Source: Phytohabitans maris (GTDB lineage Bacteria; Actinomycetota; Actinomycetes; Mycobacteriales; Micromonosporaceae). Taken from it: DNA of 64,000 nt. Shown piece by piece: positions 14,892 through 24,783 of the stretch. The stretch lies in contig NZ_JAVHUY010000003.1 in NCBI RefSeq assembly GCF_031085175.1, positions 290,021 through 354,020 of the forward strand, in the 5' to 3' direction. The translations under genes were made by a program, and so were the position numbers. Within the stretch, counting starts at the first letter, position 1, and each line of letters begins with the position of its first letter. The notes beneath the pieces are model-generated. The model was not told the DNA's origin and searched no databases. It was given only the letters and a program-made list of their open reading frames with translations.

Positions 14892-15317
14892 TCAGCCGTC
14901 CGCGGGCAGCACCTCTGCCCACAGCTCGTTGAACGCGATGCTGTCGTAGAACGCGGTCCCCTCGACGACCTTGCCCTGCCAAAACCGCATGAACCACGCG
15001 TACGTGTTGCGGTACGTCGTCCCGGCCAGTGTCGTGCCCTCGCCGTCCCACACCACCGCCACCGTCTGCTGCTCGTCGTCGGCGTAGACGGCGCGGATGG
15101 TCACCGGGCGGAACGGGGCCTCGGGGTCGAACCGCGCGCCGAACGGGCGGAGCACCCGCGCCTCGAACTCCTCGGCGCTGGCGTACACGCGGGAGGCGGC
15201 CGAGCGCCCCACGATCTCCCACCGCATGTCCGGCGCGAAGATGCTGGACACGTGCCCGCCGCCGGCCGCCCACTCGGCGAACGCGGCGGTCGCGATCTCC
15301 CGGTTCGAACCCGTCAC
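14892..15317 (-). CDS. SnoaL-like (NTF2-fold) protein
   Basis: A 141-aa protein with the small cone-shaped alpha+beta NTF2-like pattern: an N-terminal helix (NREIATAAFAEWAAG), FAPDMRWEIVGRS, VYASAEEFEARVLRPF and strands ending NTYAWFMRFWQGKVVEGTAFYDSIAFNELW. This resembles SnoaL-like / ketosteroid-isomerase-related proteins, whose roles range from isomerases to small-molecule binding. GTG 15317 overlaps the stop of the DUF427 gene upstream (GTGA) and has GAGGGGG just before it, so the two are co-translated. The substrate cannot be inferred. Confidence 0.78.
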   Translation of the reverse strand: MTGSNREIATAAFAEWAAGGGHVSSIFAPDMRWEIVGRSAASRVYASAEEFEARVLRPFGARFDPEAPFRPVTIRAVYADDEQQTVAVVWDGEGTTLAGTTYRNTYAWFMRFWQGKVVEGTAFYDSIAFNELWAEVLPADG

Positions 15318-16156
15318 AGATCCCCCTCGAACGTCCTGTCCCGCCACCAGTCCGGGTCCGCCCACGGGCCGCCCGGGCGCTCCTCGCGCGCCCCGTCGAC
15401 GTCCAGGTCGACCCGCTCGTTGAAGAAGGCCACCCGGTCGCGGGCCAGCGCCGCGTCGTGCCGGGGAGAAGCGTACGTCCAGGCGAGGTTGACGTGCGGG
15501 GTGTCCCCCACCGCGAGTGACCAGTACGTGGCCTCGCCCTTGTAGGCGCACCAGGACCGGTAGTCGCTACGCTCCAGCGGTACGCGCACGTCGGACCGGG
15601 CGAAGTACCAGCGTGGCACCAGCCCCGTCTCGTAGACGACCACCGCGCCGTCCGACTCGGCGAGGGTCACCCCGTCGAGGCTGACCCGCACGTGCCGGGA
15701 GGACGGGAGCGCGTCCACGCGGTGGTACGGGTCGCGGATGTGGGCCACGGCCGGCAGGTCCTCCTCGTACCACTGGTCCATCACCCGCCAGTAGAGGGCG
15801 ATGTGGCCGGCGACGCGGGCGGCCTCGGGCGGCGGGGCCGGGTAGGCGATCGCGGCCCGCTCGACCAGCCGGTCGCCGAGCCGCAGGTCCCACACCTGGC
15901 TCTCGCCGAGCGCCGCGGACGGCACCCCGGCCGGGCCGGCGACGAGCAGGTCGGTGCGGACGTCGGCGGCCGGGAAGAAGCAGCGCGGCAGCCGCCCCGG
16001 CTCGTGCACGAGCTGGCCGTGGGTGGAGTCGACGACCGTCACCCCGTCGAGGAGGCCGCGCATGCGCCGGGGGTACGGGTCGATCAGCACGTTGCCGGGT
16101 GCGAAGACGCCCGCCGGTGCGTGGCCGAACGGGCCGCTGCCCATCGTCAGTGACAT
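15314..16156 (-). CDS. Tandem DUF427 protein
   Basis: A 280-aa protein with two DUF427 domains. The first (about residues 15-130) has VLIDPYPRRMRGLLDG...VVDSTHGQLVHE...PRCFFPAADVR. The second (about 150-265) has VRVSLDGVTLAESDGAVVVYETGLVPRWYFARSDVRVPL followed by CAYKGEATYWSL and ending VAFFNERVDLDVDG. DUF427 proteins are widespread in actinobacteria with no settled function. ATG 16156 is the first plausible start; a second ATG at 16144 fits too. It forms a two-gene unit with the SnoaL-like gene by GTGA overlap. Confidence 0.85.
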   Translation of the reverse strand: MSLTMGSGPFGHAPAGVFAPGNVLIDPYPRRMRGLLDGVTVVDSTHGQLVHEPGRLPRCFFPAADVRTDLLVAGPAGVPSAALGESQVWDLRLGDRLVERAAIAYPAPPPEAARVAGHIALYWRVMDQWYEEDLPAVAHIRDPYHRVDALPSSRHVRVSLDGVTLAESDGAVVVYETGLVPRWYFARSDVRVPLERSDYRSWCAYKGEATYWSLAVGDTPHVNLAWTYASPRHDAALARDRVAFFNERVDLDVDGAREERPGGPWADPDWWRDRTFEGDL

Positions 16157-16187
16157 CGGTTCAGCGTGGCACGGCCCGGGTCGCGCG

Positions 16188-17696
16188 TCAGTAGTTCCGC
16201 CACTCCCGCCGCGCGTACTCCAGTACCCGCGGATCGAGCAGCGTCGAAGCCTCCACCGTGACGCGCCCGCGGTCCGGCGGGAAGACGGTGGCCGCGCGCA
16301 GCACCTCCGGGGTGAGAAACCGCAGCGGCGGGGCGTCCGCGGCAAGCGCCGGAGTGGCACCGGCAAGGACGAAACCCCAATCCCCGAAAGACGGGACATC
16401 CACGTGGTACGGCGTCGTCGCGAACCCGGCCGCGCGGATGGACGCCTCGATGCACCAGAACGAGCGCGGCGCGAAGTACGGCGAGCCGGCCTGCACCACC
16501 ATCCGCGCGCCGGGCGCGAGCACGTTGTGCAGCAGCGTGTAGAACTCGACCGAGTACAGCTTGGCGGTCGCCGTCTCGTCCGGGTCGGGCAGGTCGACGA
16601 TGACCGCGTCGTAGCGGGACGGCGCGGCGCGCAGCCAGGCGAACGCGTCCTCGTGCACCAGCCGCACCCGCGGGTCGTCGAACGCGCCGCCGTTGAGCGC
16701 CCGCAGCGCCGGCCAGGTGCGGGCCAGCGCGACCACCGCCGGGTCGAGCTCGACGACGGTCACCGAGCGCACGTCCGGGTAGCGCAGCGCCTCGCGTGCC
16801 GCCAGGCCGTCGCCGGCGCCGAGCACGAGCAGGTTTGCCCGCGGGCCGGCGAGCACCGGGTGCACGAGCGCCTCGTGGTAGCGGTACTCGTCGACGGAGC
16901 TGAACTGCAGGTCGCCGTTGAGGTAGAGCCGCAGATCGGTGGAGCCGACCGACTTCGTGAGCACGATCTCCTGGTAGCGGCTGCGCTCGGCGTGCACGAC
17001 CGGGTCGCGGTAGAGCTGCTGGCGCGCGGTCACCTCGAAGTCGTGTGCCACCGCGTACGCGTACCCGAGCAGGAGGCCGACGCAGACGGCGCCGGCGGTG
17101 AGCGCGGCGCGCGAGCGGCGGCCCAGGTCTCGCCGGAAGAGGGTGAAGACCAGGGCGGTGCCGGCGACGGCGTTGACCGCGCCGACCACCAGCGCGCCGC
17201 GGAGCTGGCCGAAGACCGGCAGCAGCAGGAACGGGAACGCGAGCCCGCCGAGCAGCGCGCCCACGTAGTCGGCGGCGAAGAGGTCGGCGACCGCGCTCCC
17301 CGCCGCCTGCTCGCGGATCCGCTGGAGCAGCACCATGAGCAGCGGGATCTCCGCGCCGATGAGGGCGCCGAGCACGAACGCGGTGGCGACCAGCGCCGGC
17401 GCGTACAGGTCGAGCCAGGCGAACGCGGCGTAGAGGGCGAGCACGGAGAGGCCGCCGAGCAGGGCCAGCGCCATCTCGATGACCGCGAACGAGACGGCGG
17501 CGCGGCTCTGCAGCGGCTTGGCGGCGAGCGCGCCGATGCCCATCGCGAACACCATCACGCCGAGCACGATCGACGCCTGCCCGGCCGTGTCGCCGATCAG
17601 GTAGCTGCCGAGCGTGACGAGCGCGAGCTCGTACACCAGGCCGCAGGCCGCGCAGACGAAGACCGCCGCGAGGACCGCGCTCCGGGCGAACCTCAT
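16188..17696 (-). CDS. Membrane-anchored polyamine aminopropyltransferase (spermidine synthase-like)
   Basis: A 502-aa fusion. The N-terminal ~215 residues hold about seven hydrophobic segments (start RFARSAVLAAVFVCAACGLV). The rest is a spermidine synthase-like Rossmann fold: SRYQEIVLTK, LYLNGDLQFSSVDEYRYHEALVHP, LVLGAGDGLAAREALRY, VELDPAVV and VIVDLPDP, which include the decarboxylated-SAM/polyamine site residues. It would transfer aminopropyl groups at the membrane, but the acceptor is unknown. Its ATG overlaps the stop of the preceding gene (ATGA). It closes the six-gene DUF4178 operon, a recurrent actinobacterial neighbourhood as far as I recall. Confidence 0.85.
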   Translation of the reverse strand: MRFARSAVLAAVFVCAACGLVYELALVTLGSYLIGDTAGQASIVLGVMVFAMGIGALAAKPLQSRAAVSFAVIEMALALLGGLSVLALYAAFAWLDLYAPALVATAFVLGALIGAEIPLLMVLLQRIREQAAGSAVADLFAADYVGALLGGLAFPFLLLPVFGQLRGALVVGAVNAVAGTALVFTLFRRDLGRRSRAALTAGAVCVGLLLGYAYAVAHDFEVTARQQLYRDPVVHAERSRYQEIVLTKSVGSTDLRLYLNGDLQFSSVDEYRYHEALVHPVLAGPRANLLVLGAGDGLAAREALRYPDVRSVTVVELDPAVVALARTWPALRALNGGAFDDPRVRLVHEDAFAWLRAAPSRYDAVIVDLPDPDETATAKLYSVEFYTLLHNVLAPGARMVVQAGSPYFAPRSFWCIEASIRAAGFATTPYHVDVPSFGDWGFVLAGATPALAADAPPLRFLTPEVLRAATVFPPDRGRVTVEASTLLDPRVLEYARREWRNY

Positions 17697-18457
17697 GGGC
17701 CGGCGGCCGGCGTCGGGGCGGTGGGGGCCGGCCGGGCCCGGGTGCGCTCGTGCTTGCGTTCGAACCAGCCGATCGCGACGGTCAGCGCGGCGAGGGCGAG
17801 CAGGACGGCGGCCCCGACCGCGAACGGCCAGCGGTCGCGCCAGAAGTCGCTGCCGGCCTCCGGTGCCGGCCCGGCGGCGGCGCCCGCGGTCGCGACGGGT
17901 GCCGGCGGCACCGCCCCGGTCTCGGCGAGCAGCAGCGGCAGCGCCAGCGCGGCCTGGCAGACCGCCCAGTCCGGCTCGTCGACGAACGCGCCGTCGGTGA
18001 TCCCGAACCGGTCCAGCCGGCTCTCCGGCGGCGGCGCCACCCCCTGCGCGGCGACCGTGACCCAGGCGGAGTCGGGGGCCTCGCTGGCCGAGGAGGTCCA
18101 CGTCACCGAGGCCTGCACCTCGACCCACCGGGGGCAGCGGGCCGGGTCGCTGTCGACGGCGGTACCGGCGCCGAGGTTGGAGCCGCGGCTGACCGATGTG
18201 CCGCCGCTGCGGAGCTGCCAGCCGTAGCAGACACCCTGGGCGGCGCTCGCCTTGGCCAGCTGGGCGGCGGTCTGCGCGCCCATCTCGCCGTCCGGCGCGG
18301 GCACGGTCGTACCGCCGTCGAGGCTCGGCGGCGCCACGGCGAGCCAGACCCCGACCGCGGCCAGCGGGACACCGGCGAAGACCAGCACCTTCAGGACCCG
18401 GGCGATGCGCTTGGCCCGGGTCGTGGGCTTGCGGGCGGGCCTGGCCGGCCTGGTCAT
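17693..18457 (-). CDS. Two-pass membrane protein of unknown function in the DUF4178 operon
   Basis: A 254-aa protein with a basic N-terminus, one hydrophobic segment near residues 24-43, an extracytoplasmic domain with conserved-looking Cys/Trp positions (GVCYGWQL, RCPRWVEVQASVTW, DEPDWAVCQAALALPLLL), and a second membrane segment near 215-235 followed by a basic tail. I do not recognise a family. Its start overlaps the DUF350 stop by one base and its stop overlaps the aminopropyltransferase start, so it is translated with them. Four Cys residues outside the membrane might form disulfides. Confidence 0.75.
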   Translation of the reverse strand: MTRPARPARKPTTRAKRIARVLKVLVFAGVPLAAVGVWLAVAPPSLDGGTTVPAPDGEMGAQTAAQLAKASAAQGVCYGWQLRSGGTSVSRGSNLGAGTAVDSDPARCPRWVEVQASVTWTSSASEAPDSAWVTVAAQGVAPPPESRLDRFGITDGAFVDEPDWAVCQAALALPLLLAETGAVPPAPVATAGAAAGPAPEAGSDFWRDRWPFAVGAAVLLALAALTVAIGWFERKHERTRARPAPTAPTPAAGP

Positions 18458-18876
18458 CAGCTGATCGCGGCGGCGATGATGCCGCCGGTCGCGAGGTGCA
18501 CGACGCCGGAGACCCAGACCGCCGGGTGCGGCTCGGGGTCGACCAGGATCTCGCCGAGCTTGCCCGGCGAGGCGAGGTCGAGCAGCACGAACGCGGCCGA
18601 CATGATGAGCAGGCCGAGCAGCCCGTACGCGCCGGCGCCGACGATCCCGTCGACGAAGTCGTCGTCGCTGGAGACGATCGCCGCGACCACGATGACGCCG
18701 ACGCCGGCCAGGTTGGAGGCGAGCAGGAGCGCGGCGTTGCGGTTGCGGTCGACCCAGATCAGCTCGCGCAGCCGGCCGGGCGTGGCGACGTCGACCAGCA
18801 CGTAGCCGATCGCCATCAGGACGACGCCGACCGCGCCGTACGCGAGGGTGACCAGCAGGTCGGTGACCAGGTCCAT
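18457..18876 (-). CDS. DUF350 membrane protein
   Basis: A 139-aa protein with four hydrophobic segments arranged as two repeats. The repeats each end in a shared motif: LVDVATPGRLRELI in the first and LLDLASPGKLGEIL in the second. This internal duplication is the hallmark of DUF350 (YjfL-like) proteins. Function is unknown; the family is often found near polyamine or glutathionylspermidine-type genes. One-base overlap with the following gene, 13 nt after the DUF4247 stop. Confidence 0.87.
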   Translation of the reverse strand: MDLVTDLLVTLAYGAVGVVLMAIGYVLVDVATPGRLRELIWVDRNRNAALLLASNLAGVGVIVVAAIVSSDDDFVDGIVGAGAYGLLGLLIMSAAFVLLDLASPGKLGEILVDPEPHPAVWVSGVVHLATGGIIAAAIS

Positions 18877-18889
18877 CGGTGCGTGCCTC

Positions 18890-19318
18890 CTATTTCCCGG
18901 CCCCGGGACCGCCGCCGCGGACGCTGGTGCCGCGACCCCAACCCCAGTAGTTGCCGACCGTGCCGTAATAGCGGGGGTACGCGGTGCGCATCTTCTCCAC
19001 GAGGATCAGCGAGCCCACCGCGGCGAGCGGCAGGATGACCACCGCGTCGTCGTCGTAGCGCAGGTAGACGCCGCTGCCGTCGACGTACCGGTCGGCCGGC
19101 TCCCACGCGCCGGTGATCTGGTCGGCCACCGCGCTCGGCGCGCTCGCCGACGTGTACGCCAGGGCGTCGCCGCCGATGTCCCGCGTGGCCGCGCGGGTGA
19201 AGTGGTCGGAGACGTAGCCGCGCGGCGAGAAGCTCCCGGTCAGCAGCCCCACCCCGGCCACGAGCACGCCGACCAGCGCGAGCCCGATGCCTATGACAAA
19301 CCATCTCCGGTACGCCAT
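18890..19318 (-). CDS. DUF4247 membrane-anchored protein
   Basis: A 142-aa protein with one N-terminal membrane segment (RRWFVIGIGLALVGVLVAGVGLL) and an outside domain including SPRGYVSDHF, GVYLRYDDDAVVILP and ends in a Gly-rich GWGRGTSVRGGG tail. This matches the pattern of DUF4247, found beside DUF4178 genes. The start overlaps the DUF2617 stop by one base. No function is known. Confidence 0.78.
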   Translation of the reverse strand: MAYRRWFVIGIGLALVGVLVAGVGLLTGSFSPRGYVSDHFTRAATRDIGGDALAYTSASAPSAVADQITGAWEPADRYVDGSGVYLRYDDDAVVILPLAAVGSLILVEKMRTAYPRYYGTVGNYWGWGRGTSVRGGGPGAGK

Positions 19319-19767
19319 CAGCGCTCTCCCAACCACGTGCGGGTGGTCACCAGCTCGCCGGTCTGCGGGTACGCGTGCCAGGTGCACCAGCCGCGCTCCT
19401 GCGCGCGCAGGGCGGTCACCGCGTTCGGGTCGCCGGGGAAGACGCCGACGAGGGCCCGCGGGTCGGCGGCCAGCTCGCGCCAGAGCGGTTCTGCCGGCAG
19501 CTGCCCCACGGTCGACTCGAAGCGGTAGCCGGGACTGTCCATGGCGGACGGCAGGTGCGGGTCGCGGCCGGGCAGGCAGGCCACCGTCTCCACGCTCCGC
19601 TCTCCGTCCACTGTGGTCCACAGCACCTGGTGCGAGGCGCCGAGTAGCCGCAGCTCCAGGCCGGGGAGGCGGAGCACGTGCAGCGCCGGCAGCTCGGGCA
19701 GGCCGAGCGCGAAGCTCAGGTCGCCCGCGGTCGTGTCCGCGTACGGGGTGTCGAGGCGCACCAGCAC
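19318..19767 (-). CDS. DUF2617 protein
   Basis: A 149-aa soluble protein. Visible segments are LDTPYADTTAGDLSFALG, LRLPGLELRLLGASHQVL, VETVACLPGR and the C-terminal GWCTWHAYPQTGELVTTRT, consistent with DUF2617. GTG 19767 is 5 nt after the DUF4178 stop; no better start is present in the frame without overlapping further. It has no known activity; its fixed place in this operon suggests a cytoplasmic accessory role. Confidence 0.76.
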   Translation of the reverse strand: MLVRLDTPYADTTAGDLSFALGLPELPALHVLRLPGLELRLLGASHQVLWTTVDGERSVETVACLPGRDPHLPSAMDSPGYRFESTVGQLPAEPLWRELAADPRALVGVFPGDPNAVTALRAQERGWCTWHAYPQTGELVTTRTWLGER

Positions 19768-19772
19768 AGCGC

Positions 19773-20402
19773 TCAGCCGGCCTGCGGGTAGATGAGCACC
19801 TCGGCGCGGTGCAGCTTTTCGCCGCGCCCGACCTCCCACTTGCCGCTGTCGCCGTACGACTCGAAGGAGAGCAGCGCGCCGTCCGGCGCGGCGTAGTCCT
19901 CGTAGCGCACGGTGCCGGTCGGGTTGAGCCCGGTCGTGCCGGTGGCGGTGTAGCGCGCGTGGCCGCCCTCGTCGCGGGTGTAGCGCCGGCCGTCGAAGTC
20001 GACCGTCGGCGCGCCGGGGGTGACGGTCGCGCTCGGCACCTCGTACCAGAGCACGAGCTCCAGGTCGGGATCCTCCTCGACGGAGAGCCACACCTTGCCC
20101 CCGGCCGCGTCGTCGAGCAGATGCTCGGCCCAGCCCCAGTCCCCCTCGGCGAACCTCAGCGAGCCGCGCACCGCGTACGACTTCGTGCGGATCTCCACGA
20201 TGTCGCCGGGCTTGAGCGCGCGGGGGTCGCCGCGCAGCGCGTCGGTGTCGCCGGTCTGGAACGGGTCGACGGACGCCGGCGCCGGGGCGGGTGCCTCCCG
20301 CTGCCGCCGGGCCCGGCTGACCGAGACCACGGCGATCACCACCCCGGCCACCGCCACCAGACAGCCGAGCCCCACCACGAGGAACGCCTCGCCACCCGTC
20401 AC
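19773..20402 (-). CDS. DUF4178 protein, N-terminally membrane anchored
   Basis: A 209-aa protein: one membrane segment at residues about 6-28, a Pro/Ala linker, then a DUF4178 domain (ALKPGDIVEIRTKSYAVRG, WGWAEHLLDD, KVWLSVEEDPDLELVLW, GRGEKLHRAEVLIYP). It is the first gene of the minus-strand six-gene operon. GTG 20402 follows GGGCAGGG. The 125-nt gap upstream (20403-20527) should hold the operon promoter, but no clear -35/-10 pair is seen. In other bacteria DUF4178 proteins occur with DUF350 and aminopropyltransferase genes; biochemical role is not established. Confidence 0.82.
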   Translation of the reverse strand: MTGGEAFLVVGLGCLVAVAGVVIAVVSVSRARRQREAPAPAPASVDPFQTGDTDALRGDPRALKPGDIVEIRTKSYAVRGSLRFAEGDWGWAEHLLDDAAGGKVWLSVEEDPDLELVLWYEVPSATVTPGAPTVDFDGRRYTRDEGGHARYTATGTTGLNPTGTVRYEDYAAPDGALLSFESYGDSGKWEVGRGEKLHRAEVLIYPQAG

Positions 20403-20527
20403 GCCCTGCCCACCCCCAACGACGTCGTCCGGCCGTCGAGGCTAGCAAGCGCGATCAAGGCAACCGCCCAGGTGGTACGAGGGAGAGCGGTCGGCGGCGG
20501 GCGACCCGGCGGGTGGCGCGCGGAGCG

Positions 20528-21575
20528 CTAGGCGGACTCGCGCTTGACCAGCTCCGTGGGGAGGAGGCGGGACGAGGCGGGCTCGCGGCGGATGAGGCGC
20601 AGCAGGACGTCGACCATGTCGGCGGCGACCCGTTCCAGCGGCTGGCGGATGGTGGTCAGCGGCGGGTCGGTCTCGCGGGCGATGCGGGAGTCGTCGAAGC
20701 CGCCCACCGCCACGTCGTCCGGGACCCGCCGGCCGGCCCGGCGCAGCTCGGCCAGGGCGCCGGCGGCGAGCAGGTCGGAGGCGGCGAAGACGGCGTCGAT
20801 GTCCGGGCTCTCGGCGAGCAGCTCGCGCATGGCGGCCGCGCCGGCGGCGAAGCTGTAGTCGGAGGTGTGCACGACCAGGCGCTTGACCGCCTTGCGGCCG
20901 AGCACGTCCCGGTACCCCTGGAGCCGCTCCCGCCCGCCGACCACCTGGGTGCAGGCGATCATCCCGATCCGCTTGCGGCCCTGGGCGACCAGGTGGCGGG
21001 TCATCTGGCGGGCGCCCTCGGTGTCCTCGGCCGCCACGTACGGGACGGCCGACTCCGGGCCGCCCGGCTTGCCGCAGGCGACCGCGGGCACGACGCCGGT
21101 GGCCAGGTCGGCGATCAGCGGGTCGCCGGAGTGCGCGGAGATCAGCAGTACCCCGTCGACGTGGCCGCCGCGCACGTACCGCAGGACCCGGTCGCGCTCG
21201 GCGTCGCTGGACTCCAGCATCAGGATCAGGCTGATGTCGTGCTCGGCGAGGGCCTGGGTGCAGCAGCGCAGCAGCACGCTGAAGTTGGGGTCTTCGAAGA
21301 GCCGTTCCTGCGGCTCGGAGAGGACGAACGCGACCGCGTTGGACTGCTTGGTGACCAGGCTGCGGGCGCTCTGGTTGACCGTGTACCCGGTGCTGCGCAC
21401 CGCCCGCTCGACCGCCTTGAGCGCGGCCGGGCTGACGTAGCGGGCGCCGTTGAGCACCCGGGAGACCGTGCCCCGGGAGACGCCGGCGACCTCCGCCACG
21501 TCGTCGATCGTCGGGCCACGCCGCATCGCCCGCCGGGCCGCCCCCCGCGACTTGGGGTGTGGCTGCGCAGTGTCA

Positions 21576-21583
<8 letters not shown>
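20528..21583 (-). CDS. LacI-family transcriptional regulator
   Basis: A 351-aa regulator: N-terminal LacI helix-turn-helix and hinge ([20 protein letters not shown], residues about 24-75), then a periplasmic-binding-like sugar-sensing domain ([70 protein letters not shown]). Its start overlaps the beta-glucosidase stop by 8 nt, so it is the last gene of the sugar operon and probably autoregulated. The palindromes at 26161, 26263 and 30825 fit the LacI-family half-site and central CG, and are its likely operators. Confidence 0.92.
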
Positions 21584-22882
<1,299 letters not shown>

Positions 22883-22886
<4 letters not shown>

Positions 22887-23785
22887 CCCTTGACTCCCCC
22901 GCTGACAAGGTCGAGCCGCCAGTACCGCTGCAGGAACAGGAACAGCGCGACCAGCGGCAGCACGGACAGGAAGACCCCCATGACCACCAGCGAGTACAGG
23001 GCGGGCTGGCTGGCGCCCTGGTTGAGCATCGTGAACAGGCCCACGGTCATCGGGAAGCGGCCGTCGTCGGAGATCATGATGTACGGCAGCAGGAAGTTGT
23101 TCCAGATCGCGACGAACTGCAGGAGCAGCAGCGTCACCATCCCCGGGACCATCGGCGGCAGCCCGACCTTCCAGGCCAGCCGGTACTCGCCGGCGCCGTC
23201 GATCCGGCCGGCCTCCAGCATGTCGTCGGAGACCACCGAGGCGGCGTAGATCCGGGACAGGTAGATGCCGTACGGGCTGATGATGCTCGGCAGCAGCACC
23301 GACCAGTACGAGTTGACCAGGTCGAACTCGGACATCAGCAGGTACTGCGGGACGGCGAGGGTGATCTGCGGGACCAGCACGCCGGCCAGGATGGTCATGA
23401 AGATCAGCTCGCGGCCGACGAAGTCGTACTTCGCCAGGGCGTACCCGGCGAGGGTCGAGACGGCGACCGAGAGCACCGCGCCGACGCCCGCGTAGAGCAG
23501 GCTGTTGAGCGCCCACTTGAGGAAGACGCCGTCGCGGAAGTCGAGCAGGTGGGTGACGTTGTACTGGAAGCCGCCGCGGAAGCTCGGCCAGAACGAGAAC
23601 GTGCTGAACAGCTCGCTCGGTCCCTTGGTGGCCGCGATCGCCACCCAGATCACGGGCGCGAGGCAGTAGAACGCGCCGAGCAGCAGCAGCGCGGTCGGCA
23701 CCCACCGGGTGCGTGCCTTGACCGCCCCGGACCGCTGGGTGGGCTGGGCACTCGTCGCCGCGGGCCGGGCGGTGAGCGCGGTCAT
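22883..23785 (-). CDS. Carbohydrate ABC transporter permease (MalG-type)
   Basis: A 300-aa membrane protein with six hydrophobic segments and the EAA loop ([20 protein letters not shown]) that contacts the ATPase. Typical MalG features include [33 protein letters not shown] lies 6 nt before the ATG at 23785, which overlaps the stop of the other permease gene. No ATPase gene is in this operon, so the importer must use a shared ATPase such as an MsiK-type protein encoded elsewhere, as is common in actinobacteria. Confidence 0.92.
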
Positions 23786-24708
23786 CGGTCCCTCCCGAAG
23801 GCGCGCCGTTGCAGCAGCGTGAGCACCGCGACCGAGACCGCGAGCGTGCCGAGCGCGAGCACCACCGACGCGGCGGCGGCGCTGTGGATGTCGGCGTTGA
23901 CGAACGCGTCCCGGTAGATCGTCATCAGCGGTACCCAGGTCTGCGAGACGGTGTCGGTCAGCGGCTGGAGCGTGGCCGGCTCGTTGAAGACCTGGAGCGT
24001 GGCGATCATCGAGAAGATCGCGGTCATGATGATCGCCGGCATGATCAGCGGAACCTTCACCCGGAGCGCGATCTGCACCTCGCCGGCGCCGTCGACGCGG
24101 GCCGCGTCGTACATCTCCCGGGGCACGCCGCGCAGCGCGGTGAAGAGCACGATCATGTTGAACCCGACGCCGCCCCACACGCCGATGTTGGCGACCGAGA
24201 AGAGCACGCCGCCGGGTGCGAGGAAGTCCGGCGCGGGGAGGCCGAGCCCCTCGAACACGTCCCGGATCGGGCTCACGTCGGGCAGGTAGAGGAAGCCCCA
24301 GAGCAGGGACGCGATCACGCCGGGCACCGCGTACGGCAGGAAGATGCCGATCCGGGAGAACGCGCCGAAGCGGACCCGGGGCGTGTCCAGCAGCAGCGCG
24401 AAGAGCAGCGCGAGGCCGAGCATCGACGGGACGACGATCAGGCCGTACAGCAGCATGCGCAGCAGCCCGTCGACGTACGCCGAGTCGGTGAGCACGCTCG
24501 TGTAGTTCTCCAGCCCGACGAACCGCTCGGTGCGGATGCCGAGCCCGCCGCCGCTGACCCGGTTGGCGCGCAGGCTCAGCCACACCGTGTACCCGATCGG
24601 GACCAGCAGGAAGAGCACGAGCAGGACGACGGCCGGGGCCATCAGCACGTACGGGGTCGGGCCGCCGCGCCGGCGCGGGCGGCGGCGGACCGGGGCGGCC
24701 ACCGGCAT
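23782..24708 (-). CDS. Carbohydrate ABC transporter permease (MalF-type)
   Basis: A 308-aa membrane protein. After a basic N-terminus there are six hydrophobic segments, beginning [19 protein letters not shown], and an EAA loop ([21 protein letters not shown]). It pairs with the MalG-type subunit encoded next. It starts 75 nt after the binding-protein stop. The small gap 24709-24783 holds no gene. Confidence 0.92.
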   Translation of the reverse strand: MPVAAPVRRRPRRRGGPTPYVLMAPAVVLLVLFLLVPIGYTVWLSLRANRVSGGGLGIRTERFVGLENYTSVLTDSAYVDGLLRMLLYGLIVVPSMLGLALLFALLLDTPRVRFGAFSRIGIFLPYAVPGVIASLLWGFLYLPDVSPIRDVFEGLGLPAPDFLAPGGVLFSVANIGVWGGVGFNMIVLFTALRGVPREMYDAARVDGAGEVQIALRVKVPLIMPAIIMTAIFSMIATLQVFNEPATLQPLTDTVSQTWVPLMTIYRDAFVNADIHSAAAASVVLALGTLAVSVAVLTLLQRRAFGRDR

Positions 24709-24783
24709 GCCTACCCCGCTCCGCCGCTCGGCGCTCGTCCGCCGTCGTGGTCAAGGCCCGTAGCCTCACGACTCCCGCTCATG

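Noticed and set aside
13714..15273. Extended minus frame joining the surface protein to sequence beyond the T-free tract
   Set aside because: The tract has no A on the minus strand, so stop codons cannot occur; the openness is a composition artefact. The signal peptide at 14397 marks the real start.
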